Part shown: positions 1-5,744 of the stretch, piece after piece
How the letters are laid out: each line of letters opens with the position of its first letter
Numbering within the stretch: the stretch's first letter is position 1
Assembly: GCF_937890665.1 (NCBI RefSeq)
Contig: NZ_CALADU010000145.1
Location: 1 to 10,588, forward strand
Direction of reading: 5' to 3'
Source: an uncultured Subdoligranulum sp.
GTDB taxonomy: Bacteria > Bacillota_A > Clostridia > Oscillospirales > Ruminococcaceae
DNA length: 10,588 bases
Translations under genes and position numbers: made by a program
The notes under the pieces: model-generated
Seen by the model: the letters and a program-made list of their open reading frames with translations, nothing else
Databases searched by the model: none
What the model was told of the DNA's origin: nothing

Positions 1-331
1 TGACCTGGAACAGGGTGGGCGCGTCGCTCTTGGCCATCTCGCTCATCAGGGTGGTCTCGTACTCGCCGGAAGCGGCGGTCACCACCGTGACGGGTACGCC
101 GGTCTGCTCGGTGTAGACCTTGGCCAGCGCCTGCCACTGCTCGTCCTGCTCGGGCTTGAAGTTCAGGTAATACACTTTACCGGCAGCCGTGTTGGTGGCG
201 GAAGCTTCACTGGTGGCGGTGTCGCCCGAAGCGGCGGTGGACGAGCTGCTGCCCGAAGAGCTGCAGCCGGCCAGCAGCGCAACGGCCATGGTACCGGCGA
301 TGCCCAGCGAAAGAAGTTTCTTGGCTTTCAT
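1..331 (-). CDS. ABC transporter sugar-binding lipoprotein, N-terminal part (runs off the left edge)
   Basis: This is the first 110 residues of an extracellular solute-binding protein that captures a sugar outside the membrane and hands it to ABC permeases. The start is ATG at 331-329, preceded by a strong AAGGAGG site. The N-terminus is a lipoprotein signal peptide: KAKK, a hydrophobic stretch (residues 6-21), then the lipobox LAGC with the acylated cysteine at residue 23. A Ser/Thr/Ala-rich linker follows (about 24-50), then the mature fold begins with KVYYLNFKPE and a segment ending SDAPTLFQV, typical of CUT1-class SBP_bac_1-type proteins. The remainder and probably the permease genes lie beyond the edge. 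Regulation: a promoter and a LacI/cre-like palindrome at 400-419 lie just upstream, with a second such site at 554-569. The sugar cannot be read from the sequence; nearby GH32 genes make sucrose or a fructoside a guess only. Confidence 0.88.
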   Translation of the reverse strand, partial: MKAKKLLSLGIAGTMAVALLAGCSSSGSSSSTAASGDTATSEASATNTAAGKVYYLNFKPEQDEQWQALAKVYTEQTGVPVTVVTAASGEYETTLMSEMAKSDAPTLFQV

Positions 332-363
332 ATTCTTCTCCTCCTTGAAAAAAGGTGTTTGGT

Positions 364-380
364 GCCTGAAGGATTCAGGC
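364..380 (-). other. Perfect 7-bp hairpin in the leader of the solute-binding protein gene
   Basis: GCCTGAA and TTCAGGC are perfect arms around a 3-nt loop. The hairpin sits in the predicted mRNA leader between the operator (400-419) and the ribosome binding site (about 340-346). On the minus strand a run of six T follows about ten bases after the stem, too far for a typical intrinsic terminator. It could stabilise the 5' end of the mRNA or act as a weak attenuator; the role is unknown. Confidence 0.45.
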
Positions 381-399
381 GGGATTCTTGTTGTCTTTC

Positions 400-419
400 G
401 GTTGGTAACGTTTCCAACC
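400..419. promoter_or_regulatory. LacI-family/cre-like operator upstream of the solute-binding protein gene
   Basis: The 20-bp near-palindrome GGTTGGTAACGTTTCCAACC has a central CG and matches in 9 of 10 positions per half, the layout of LacI/GalR-family operators. Read on the minus strand, its core TTGGAAACGTTACCAA fits the CcpA cre consensus WTGNNARCGNWWWCAW with one mismatch. It lies just downstream of the predicted -10 (433-438), about +7 to +26, a classical repressor position. The palindrome is more symmetric than a usual cre, so a dedicated LacI-type sugar regulator is as likely as CcpA. It differs from the GAATACGTATTC sites of the LacI gene in this window. Confidence 0.7.
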
Positions 420-432
420 TTTCGATGCCTCT

Positions 433-461
433 ATGGTACATGGTTTCCCACAAAAAATCAA
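433..461 (-). promoter_or_regulatory. Predicted promoter of the solute-binding protein gene
   Basis: On the minus strand TTGATT (456-461) and TACCAT (433-438) are separated by 17 bp, each matching 4 of 6 consensus positions. The surrounding DNA (about 440-500) is clearly AT-richer than the rest of the window. Transcription would start near 426, giving a leader of about 95 nt that contains the operator at 400-419. Confidence 0.5.
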
Positions 462-501
462 GAACTTTTTCCACTTTTTAATTAATTTTGTTTAAAACCA
501 C

Positions 502-521
502 AAGAGCGCGTCGCTCTTTTT
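502..521. terminator. Short hairpin terminator candidate
   Basis: AAGAGCG (502-508) and CGCTCTT (512-518) form a 7-bp stem with a 3-nt loop. On the plus strand it runs into TTTTT; on the minus strand the stem is followed by GTGGTTTT. It could end the aldo/keto reductase transcript before the solute-binding protein promoter. The same AAGAGCG stem start is seen in the terminator at 2220-2250. Confidence 0.45.
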
Positions 522-539
522 GTGCACTTCTTACGGTGG

Positions 540-579
540 AAATGACAAAATGGTTGAAATCGTTTCCAATTTGTCATTT
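540..579. promoter_or_regulatory. Large inverted repeat enclosing a perfect cre-consensus site
   Basis: Perfect 10-bp arms AAATGACAAA (540-549) and TTTGTCATTT (570-579) flank a 20-bp centre. Inside, the minus strand reads TTGGAAACGATTTCAA (569-554), which fits the catabolite-response consensus WTGNNARCGNWWWCAW at every position. It shares TTGGAAACG with the operator at 400-419; the two centres are about 152 bp apart and flank the predicted promoter. It may be an upstream partner operator for repression by looping, or a CcpA site. The outer arms could be a second protein-binding site. Confidence 0.6.
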
Positions 580-599
580 TTTCGTTGGGGCAAACAAAA

Positions 600-810
600 T
601 TCCCGCTCTGCCGGCAGGCCGTCCCGCCGGTGGGGGCGGTGGCAGTCCGCGATTTTGCGGCCGGTTCCGGCCGTGGGCACATCTCTGCCAAGGGAGCTTG
701 CCAACGCAGCAAAGCGCCGGACTTTGTGGCCATCGCACAAAATTCGGCGCTCTGTGGTATCCGGCGGCAGAAGGGACCCCACCCGTGGGGGCGCGGCCCT
801 TTGCCGGTTG
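600..810. other. Noncoding region made of successive GC-rich stem-loops
   Basis: This stretch lies between the reductase stop and the sugar-operon control region; no reading frame in it resembles a protein. It is a run of hairpins: 608-645 (CTGCC/GGCAG, inner CCGCC/GGCGG), 647-660 (CCGC/GCGG), 659-672 (GGCCGG/CCGGCC, overlapping the previous one), 713-751 (15 of 16 pairs including one G-U, 7-nt loop), and 765-806 (CGGCA+AAGGG against CCCTT+TGCCG with one bulged base, inner CCCAC/GTGGG). The last begins five bases after the reductase stop codon and lacks a U-tract, so it may be a 3' mRNA structure. The whole may be a small RNA, an intergenic repeat element or the remains of one. Confidence 0.4.
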
Positions 811-1668
811 TTATTTGCTCTTTCGCTCCTCGACCATCTGCACAAACCATTCCACCATGGCTGGGTCGCTGTGAGAGAAGAAGGCGCTTTGCCCTTTGTC
901 CAAGGCGGCGATCCGGTCCATATCCGCCGGTTTCAACGCAAAGTCGAAGATGTTCAGGTTTTCCGCCATGCGGTCTTTATGGGTGGATTTGGGAATGACC
1001 ACCACACCCCGCTGTATATGCCAGCGCAGCATGATCTGCGCCGTGGTTTTGCGGTACTTTTCGGCAAGCTGTACCAGCAGGGGGTTCTCAAACAGGCCGC
1101 CCCGCCCCTCCCCAAAGGGGGCCCAGGCTTCCATCTGAACGCCGTACTTCTCCATCCAGCGTTTCGCTTCGCCCTGCTGGTGGAAGGGGTGGCATTCCAC
1201 TTGGTTGACCATGGGCTTTACCCGGCTGAAGGAGGCTATGTCTACCAGCCGGTCGGGATAAAAGTTGGAAACGCCGATGGCCCGCACTTTCCCTTCCGCA
1301 TACAGATCTTCCAAGGCACGGTAGGCGCCATAATAACCCGAAAACGGCTGGTGCAGCAAAACCAGATCCAGATACGAGGTTTGCAGTTTCCGCATGGATT
1401 CCAGCACGGACTTTTTGGCTTCCTCGTACCCGTAGTGTTCCACCCACACTTTGGTGGTCAGAAAAATCTCTTCCCGGGGCACGCCGGAATTCACAAGGGC
1501 ATGGCCCACCTGTGCTTCATTAAAATAGCTTTGGGCCGTGTCGATCGCCCGGTACCCCACGGCAAGGGCGTCCCGCACACAGCGCTCGCATTCTTCGGGG
1601 GATACTTGGTAGACGCCGTACCCCACCAGCGGCATCTTTACGCCATTGTACAAAGTGACCTGTTCCAT
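811..1668 (-). CDS. Aldo/keto reductase (AKR5-like, NADPH-dependent)
   Basis: This predicted 285-residue cytoplasmic oxidoreductase should reduce aldehydes or ketones to alcohols with NADPH, on a TIM-barrel fold. The full catalytic tetrad is visible: Asp43 and Tyr48 in RAIDTAQSY, Lys73 in TTKVW and His106 in LLHQP. IGVSNF (131-136), NQVECHP (155-161) and the cofactor loop IPKSTHKDR (225-233) are typical of the family. The overall look is that of 2,5-diketogluconate reductase/YvgN-like members (AKR5); the real substrate is unknown. The start chosen is ATG at 1668 with GAGG eight bases upstream. The frame stays open to 1821, but that extension runs through the promoter and carries no family sequence. 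It is divergent from a MerR-type regulator 139 bp away and has a MerR-style promoter, so induction by a reactive carbonyl or another inducer sensed by that regulator is likely. Confidence 0.93.
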   Translation of the reverse strand: MEQVTLYNGVKMPLVGYGVYQVSPEECERCVRDALAVGYRAIDTAQSYFNEAQVGHALVNSGVPREEIFLTTKVWVEHYGYEEAKKSVLESMRKLQTSYLDLVLLHQPFSGYYGAYRALEDLYAEGKVRAIGVSNFYPDRLVDIASFSRVKPMVNQVECHPFHQQGEAKRWMEKYGVQMEAWAPFGEGRGGLFENPLLVQLAEKYRKTTAQIMLRWHIQRGVVVIPKSTHKDRMAENLNIFDFALKPADMDRIAALDKGQSAFFSHSDPAMVEWFVQMVEERKSK

Positions 1669-1736
1669 CTTGGTTGCCTCGCTTTCAAATGCTGAAAAAA
1701 GGGTGGTGATTTTCTGTGTTTTGTGGTACCATACAC

Positions 1737-1767
1737 AGTGTAGCACCCGGTTGTAACTACCGGTCAA
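1737..1767 (-). promoter_or_regulatory. MerR-type promoter and operator of the aldo/keto reductase gene
   Basis: On the minus strand TTGACC (1762-1767) and TACACT (1737-1742) are separated by exactly 19 bp, the overlong spacer characteristic of promoters activated by MerR-family proteins. An imperfect 17-bp dyad, CCGGTTGTAACTACCGG on the plus strand (1747-1763, 7 of 8 pairs per half), fills the spacer and touches the -35. A further ACCGG half-copy follows at 1767-1771. Transcription would start near 1730, leaving a leader of about 62 nt. The MerR-type gene read in the opposite direction (1808) is the natural regulator. Confidence 0.72.
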
Positions 1768-1807
1768 CCGGTTTTTCAAAAAAATTGCATTTTTGGGGGT
1801 GTTTTCT

Positions 1808-2212
1808 GTGCAGTACAGCATGAAGCAGGTGTGCCAAGAAGTGGGGATGACCTATGAGGGCCTAAAGTTTTATTGCAACCAAGGGCTGGTCCCCCATGTC
1901 AAGCGGGACAAAAACAACTACCGGGTCTTTGACGAGCGGGACATCGCATGGATCAAGGGGCTTACCTGTCTAAAACGCTGCGGCATGAGTCTGGAGGACA
2001 TGAAGCGCTATCTGGACCTGTGTCTGGGGGGAAAGCCCACCATCCCCGAAAGAAAAGAGATCCTGCAAAAGCAGCGGGACCTGCTGGAACAAAAGCGGAA
2101 AGCCTTACAGGAGGATATTGCCTACATCGACGGCAAGCAGCGCTACTATGACGACGTTCTGGCGGGAAAGATCCCCTACACCAGCAACCTCATCGACACA
2201 GAAGAAGGATAA
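1808..2212 (+). CDS. MerR-family transcriptional regulator
   Basis: This 134-residue protein has the compact MerR layout: a winged helix-turn-helix at residues 4-45 (YSMKQVCQEVGMTYEGLKFYC then NYRVFDERD), a second helical segment around 47-72 with the usual CGMSLEDMKRYL, and a long charged dimerisation helix at 80-117. There is no cysteine-rich metal loop or large ligand-binding domain at the C-terminus, so it resembles the small AdhR/NmlR-like regulators that control dehydrogenases and reductases. The start chosen is GTG at 1808, giving MQYSMKQV, which fits the family N-terminus, with a GGGGGTG site upstream. TTG 1793, GTG 1799 and ATG 1820 are in-frame alternatives. It is divergent from the aldo/keto reductase and should bind the 19-bp-spacer promoter between them. 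A bidirectional terminator follows at 2220-2250. Confidence 0.88.
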   Translation: MQYSMKQVCQEVGMTYEGLKFYCNQGLVPHVKRDKNNYRVFDERDIAWIKGLTCLKRCGMSLEDMKRYLDLCLGGKPTIPERKEILQKQRDLLEQKRKALQEDIAYIDGKQRYYDDVLAGKIPYTSNLIDTEEG

Positions 2213-2219
2213 AACGCAG

Positions 2220-2250
2220 AAAGAGCGCGCCCTTTGGGGGTGCGCTCTTT
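2220..2250. terminator. Bidirectional terminator between convergent MerR and GH32 genes
   Basis: AAAGAGCGC (2220-2228) and GCGCTCTTT (2242-2250) are perfect 9-bp arms, with CCC/GGG able to pair further inside. It is A-rich on one side and T-rich on the other, so it can work in both directions. It lies 8 bp after the MerR stop and about 75 bp beyond the end of the minus-strand GH32 gene. Confidence 0.85.
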
Positions 2251-2324
2251 CCTATTATTATATGGGAGAAAAAGAAACTGTCAGAGGAATGGATGCTTCA
2301 CCGGCGAACGGGAGGCCCGCCCTT

Positions 2325-3653
2325 TTAGGCGGTGGTCCACACCGTAAAATCGCCTTCCAGCGTTTGGTCCAGCCCAAACACAACATGGCTGAGCACATAG
2401 CGTCCGTCGTCGAGGAAAATCTCGATCAAGTTTTCCTCCACAAAAAGGTCCACCCGGCAGGTGTCCGCTCCCAGCGGCGGGGTGTGGGCTGTCAGGCGGC
2501 AGCCGGGCAGGCCGTCCATAACGGCGGAGCGGTCGGCAAAAAGCTGCCCGTCCGCCATCCGAAGGCGGTACCCGCCCACGTTCCAAAGCTGCCCGTTGTG
2601 CAGGGTGCCCCGCAGCCGTACCGGCTTGTGGGCCGCCAGCGGCGACAGGTCGGTTTCCGGCTTGGTAAAGCAGGCGGACACGTTGGGATGGACCGGAAAG
2701 CAAACCTGCCCGTCCCGCCATTCCACCAGCCGGGGCAAACTCATCATGCCGCGCCAAGGGGGACGGTCGTCGGGGGTGCCTTCCACCGGGCGGGGCATCC
2801 GCATCCAGCCGATCATCACCCGGCGGCCCGCCGCATCCACCGTGGTCTGGGGGGCGTACAGGTCCAGTCCCCAGTCCACCATGGCAGGGGTGCCCTTGGG
2901 GGTCAGGCGGCAGGTGGTTTCGTCAAAATCCACCGGCAGGCAGCAGGCTTGGTCGGGGTATTGCAGCCCGTCCGCGGTGATGCCCATGGGGCAGCCCAGC
3001 AAAAGCCAGCCGTCGCCCAGGGGGAACAGGTCGGGGCATTCCAGCGTGGTGCCCAGGGCAGGGGCGGTGTACCGGTTGGCGGGGGTCCATGTCAGGCCGT
3101 CGGCGCTGCGGTAAAAAAGCAGTTCGCCCACCCCGTTGCGGGTGCTGCCCAACACCATGCGAAAACTGCCGTCCGCCGCCCGCCATACCTTGGGGTCCCG
3201 GGTGTTTTGGGGGTCGCCCTCTTCCGGCGCTGCCGCCACGGGCAGGATCTGGCGCTTGGCTTCCAGATTGTCGAAGCAGACCCCGTCCGGCGAGATCAAC
3301 AGGGCCTGACTGGCCCAAAATCGGTTGTTCACCGCCCGGTGGATGTTGTCGGGGTTTTCCTGTTCATAGCGGATGGCCGTGTAGTAGAGATATAATTTGC
3401 CGTCCACTTCCGCCGCACTGCCGGAAAAAACCCCGTTGCGGTCATAGGCCTTGGAAGGGTAGAGGGCGATGCCTCGGTGCTCCCAATGGACCAGATCCTT
3501 GCTGACCGCGTGGCCCCAGTGCATGGTGCCCCACCGCGGCAGATAGGGAAAATGCTGGTAAAACAGGTGGTACTGGCCCCGGTAATATATAAAGCCGTTG
3601 GGGTCGTTGATCCAGTTTCCCGGTGCTTTCAGATGGATAAAATCGTGCAGCAA
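2325..3653 (-). CDS. scrB: GH32 beta-fructosidase, probable sucrose-6-phosphate hydrolase (PTS operon)
   Basis: This 442-residue cytoplasmic GH32 enzyme lacks a signal peptide and should cleave the fructose unit from sucrose 6-phosphate, giving glucose 6-phosphate and fructose. The five-bladed propeller carries all three acidic catalytic residues: the nucleophile Asp17 in WINDPNG, Asp153 in TRDPKVW (transition-state stabiliser) and the acid/base Glu205 in LECPD. FSGS (77-80), YAPQT (266-270) and a C-terminal beta-sandwich with LIEIFLDDG complete the family pattern. The start is TTG at 3653-3651, seven bases after a strong GGAGG; no upstream in-frame ATG exists, and the first downstream ATG (MHWGHA) would remove the nucleophile. 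It follows the PTS gene by 37 bp in the same direction, which argues for a phosphorylated substrate. The specificity is inferred from this context; another fructoside phosphate is possible. Confidence 0.9.
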   Translation of the reverse strand: MLHDFIHLKAPGNWINDPNGFIYYRGQYHLFYQHFPYLPRWGTMHWGHAVSKDLVHWEHRGIALYPSKAYDRNGVFSGSAAEVDGKLYLYYTAIRYEQENPDNIHRAVNNRFWASQALLISPDGVCFDNLEAKRQILPVAAAPEEGDPQNTRDPKVWRAADGSFRMVLGSTRNGVGELLFYRSADGLTWTPANRYTAPALGTTLECPDLFPLGDGWLLLGCPMGITADGLQYPDQACCLPVDFDETTCRLTPKGTPAMVDWGLDLYAPQTTVDAAGRRVMIGWMRMPRPVEGTPDDRPPWRGMMSLPRLVEWRDGQVCFPVHPNVSACFTKPETDLSPLAAHKPVRLRGTLHNGQLWNVGGYRLRMADGQLFADRSAVMDGLPGCRLTAHTPPLGADTCRVDLFVEENLIEIFLDDGRYVLSHVVFGLDQTLEGDFTVWTTA

Positions 3654-3665
3654 AAGGGTTCCTCC
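3651..3665 (-). promoter_or_regulatory. Ribosome binding site and TTG start of the PTS-linked GH32 gene
   Basis: On the minus strand GGAGG (3661-3665) is followed by AACCCTT and then TTG (3653-3651). The spacing of seven bases is ideal, and the WINDPNG nucleophile motif sits at the normal distance from this start, so TTG is the supported initiation codon. The weak start may lower GH32 output relative to the PTS. Confidence 0.75.
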
Positions 3666-3690
3666 CTGTCAGATGCGCCAACGCCCCGGG

Positions 3691-5586
3691 TCACTGGGGG
3701 CTGACTTCCAGTAGCGGCTGCAAGGCTTGGCAACTGCCGGTGTGTACTTTCATGTCGCCGTAGTCGTCGGCATTGGTCAGCAGCACCGCAACCATGTCGG
3801 GGTGACCGGCCGCGGCGATCTTTTGGCGGTCAAAGGTCAGCAGCTTGTCGCCGGCATGGACCTTCTGGCCCTGCTGCACAAAGCAGGCAAAGCCGTCGCC
3901 GTTCATCTCCACGGTGTCCACGCCCACGTGGATCAGCAGTTCCATCCCGTCGGGGGCGGTAATGCCCACCGCGTGGCGGGTCTCTGCCACCGAGGAGATC
4001 TCGCCGTCCAAGGGGGCGACGATGGTTTCGCCTTCCGGGCGGATGCCGGCGCCCCGGCCCAGCACGCCGGTGGCAAAGGTTTCGTCGGGGATCTGGTCGG
4101 AGGGCACTGCCTCACCGGCCACCGGGGCATAGACGGTGCCGGGCTGGCAGGTCATGGCCGGTACGGCTTCGGTGGGGGTGGCGGGGGCATCCTGCGCTTC
4201 GGGGGTGGGGTCCTTGTAGCCGAACATCCAAGTCAGGGCAAAGGCCACGCCGATGGAGATCGCCGCCATGATGATGTATTCCAAGGGATGTTCCAAGCAG
4301 AGCAGCAGGCCGAAGATACCGGTGACACCGGTGCCGCTGGCGCCCAGATGGACCAGCGAAGCGTACATGGCGCCCGCTGCGCCGCCCAGTGCGCCGCAGA
4401 CGAAGGGCTTGAAGAAACGCAGGTTGACGCCGAAGATGGCGGGTTCGGTGATGCCCATGAAGCAGGAGAAGGCGGAGGGCAGCGCCAGCGATTTGGTCTT
4501 GCCGTTTTTGCTCTTGAGGGCGACGGCGAGGGTGGCGGCACCCTGCGCCATGTTGGCGGCGGAGGCCAGCGGCAGCCAGTAGGTCACGCCGTACATCGAG
4601 AGCTGGCCCATATCGATGACGGTATACATATGGTGGATACCGGCCACCACGGTGGTGGAGTACAGGCCGCCCATGATCAGGCTGCCGATGCCGAAGGGCA
4701 GGGTCAGCAGGGTCTGGATGCCGCCGATGATGCCGTTTTCGATGGTGACAAAGATGGGTCCGATGATGGAGAAGGTCAGGTAGCCGGTGACAAACACGCT
4801 GACCAGCGGGGTAACAAAGAGGTTGAACATCGCGGGCACGATTTTGTGGAGCCGCTTTTCCAAGAAGCACATGACCCACACGGCGATGATGACGGGGATG
4901 ACGTGGCCCTGATAGCCGACCATATCCACCGAGTACAGGCCGAACCAGACGCTTTGGGTCTGCTGGACGCCTTCGGTGGCAACGGTCCAGGCGTTTTGCA
5001 GGTTGGGGTGGATCATCATCATGCCGATGACGGCGCCCAGATAGGGGTTGCCGCCAAAGGCGTTGGCCGCGCTGTACGCGATCAGGATGGGCAGGAAGGT
5101 GTACGCCGTGTTGGAGAACAGGTTGGCGAACACATAGATGGACCCGGAGGTGTCGATGTTCAGGAAGTTGTTGTTCACCATGAAGTTCAGCGCTTCCATG
5201 ATGCCCATAAGGAAGCCGCTGGCCACGATGGCGGGGATGATGGGCACAAAGATGTCGCCCAGCGTCTTGATGGCGCGCTTAAAGGGGTTCTGCCGGGCCG
5301 CGGCGGCGGCTTTCACCTCGTCCTTGGTGGCGGCGCTCAGGCCGGAAATGGCGATAAACTCGTCATACACCTTGTCCACAACGCCGGTGCCCAGAATGAT
5401 CTGCAACTGGCCCGAGGCACTGAAAACGCCCTTGACGCCCTCGATGTCCTCCACCGCTTTGGCGTCGCACTTGGCGTTGTCCACCAGCACAAGGCGCAGC
5501 CGGGTGGCGCAGTGCGCTGCCGAGACCAGATTCTCTTTTCGCCCGACCTTGTCGTAGATCGCTTGGGCTACTTTCTTGTAATCCAT
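3691..5586 (-). CDS. scrA: Sucrose-type PTS permease, fused EIIBCA
   Basis: This 631-residue membrane protein imports and phosphorylates a sugar, taking phosphate from HPr. Domain order is B-C-A. EIIB (about 1-85) has the phosphocysteine Cys26 in SAAHCATRLRL. EIIC (about 105-457) has roughly ten hydrophobic segments, the stretch NPYLGAVIGMMMIHPNLQNAW and the conserved GITEPAIFG (378-386). A Pro/Ala-rich linker (about 458-480) leads to a Crr-like EIIA (about 483-631) with the phosphohistidine His553 in LLIHVGVDTV and the partner His538, 15 residues earlier as in enzyme IIA-Glc. The EIIC sequence and a GH32 gene 37 bp downstream point to sucrose; a beta-glucoside or trehalose permease would be the alternative without that neighbour. 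ATG at 5586 has AAAGGA eight bases upstream. The LacI-type operator at 5684-5698 lies about 100 bp upstream. The attached EIIA makes it independent of a separate EIIA protein. Confidence 0.93.
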   Translation of the reverse strand: MDYKKVAQAIYDKVGRKENLVSAAHCATRLRLVLVDNAKCDAKAVEDIEGVKGVFSASGQLQIILGTGVVDKVYDEFIAISGLSAATKDEVKAAAAARQNPFKRAIKTLGDIFVPIIPAIVASGFLMGIMEALNFMVNNNFLNIDTSGSIYVFANLFSNTAYTFLPILIAYSAANAFGGNPYLGAVIGMMMIHPNLQNAWTVATEGVQQTQSVWFGLYSVDMVGYQGHVIPVIIAVWVMCFLEKRLHKIVPAMFNLFVTPLVSVFVTGYLTFSIIGPIFVTIENGIIGGIQTLLTLPFGIGSLIMGGLYSTTVVAGIHHMYTVIDMGQLSMYGVTYWLPLASAANMAQGAATLAVALKSKNGKTKSLALPSAFSCFMGITEPAIFGVNLRFFKPFVCGALGGAAGAMYASLVHLGASGTGVTGIFGLLLCLEHPLEYIIMAAISIGVAFALTWMFGYKDPTPEAQDAPATPTEAVPAMTCQPGTVYAPVAGEAVPSDQIPDETFATGVLGRGAGIRPEGETIVAPLDGEISSVAETRHAVGITAPDGMELLIHVGVDTVEMNGDGFACFVQQGQKVHAGDKLLTFDRQKIAAAGHPDMVAVLLTNADDYGDMKVHTGSCQALQPLLEVSPQ

Positions 5587-5680
5587 ACATTACATCCTTT
5601 CTGACAGGTTGTTTATTCGATCCCTTCCGGTAAGAAGGGCAGGAATACAGAAAACGAGGGGGCAAAGGGAGCAAATACGG

Positions 5681-5700
5681 TTGAGAATACGTATTCACAA
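5681..5700. promoter_or_regulatory. LacI-family operator upstream of the PTS-GH32 operon
   Basis: TTGAGAATACGTATTCACAA contains the perfect 12-bp palindrome GAATACGTATTC (5685-5696) and is 9/10 symmetric over 20 bp. The 15-mer AGAATACGTATTCAC (5684-5698) recurs exactly, in the opposite orientation, in front of the LacI gene (6727-6741). A promoter is not certain: TATTCT within the site or TTGTGA at its edge could be -10 or -35 elements, so a bound repressor would block RNA polymerase directly. Confidence 0.82.
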
Positions 5701-5701
5701 A

Positions 5702-5744
5702 GGGGTAAAAAAACACCCCGTTCTCCCTTTCCGCAAGGCGGGAG
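5702..5744 (-). terminator. Weak terminator candidate after the LacI gene
   Basis: On the minus strand, directly after the LacI stop, CTCCC (5744-5740) can pair with GGGAG (5727-5723), or CCGC with GCGG inside it. A run of seven T follows at 5713-5707, itself flanked by GGGGT and ACCCC. The geometry is not that of a clean intrinsic terminator, so partial read-through from the LacI gene into the PTS operon is possible. Confidence 0.3.

Noticed and set aside
1265..1280. TTGGAAACG match inside the reductase gene as a third cre/LacI operator
   Set aside because: The other half-site is absent, and the sequence encodes the conserved GVSNF segment.
520..1695. A 391-residue plus-strand open frame over the hairpin region and the reductase
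   Set aside because: It runs through the structured noncoding DNA and antisense to the aldo/keto reductase, and has no family resemblance.
1669..1821. N-terminal extension of the aldo/keto reductase (51 codons)
   Set aside because: It covers the MerR-type promoter and carries no AKR sequence; MEQVTLYNG at 1668 is the typical family start.
3727..5604. A 625-residue plus-strand open frame opposite the PTS gene
   Set aside because: It is His/Gly/Asp-rich low-complexity translation antisense to a fully convincing EIIBCA. Such long shadow frames arise from G/C-biased third codon positions.
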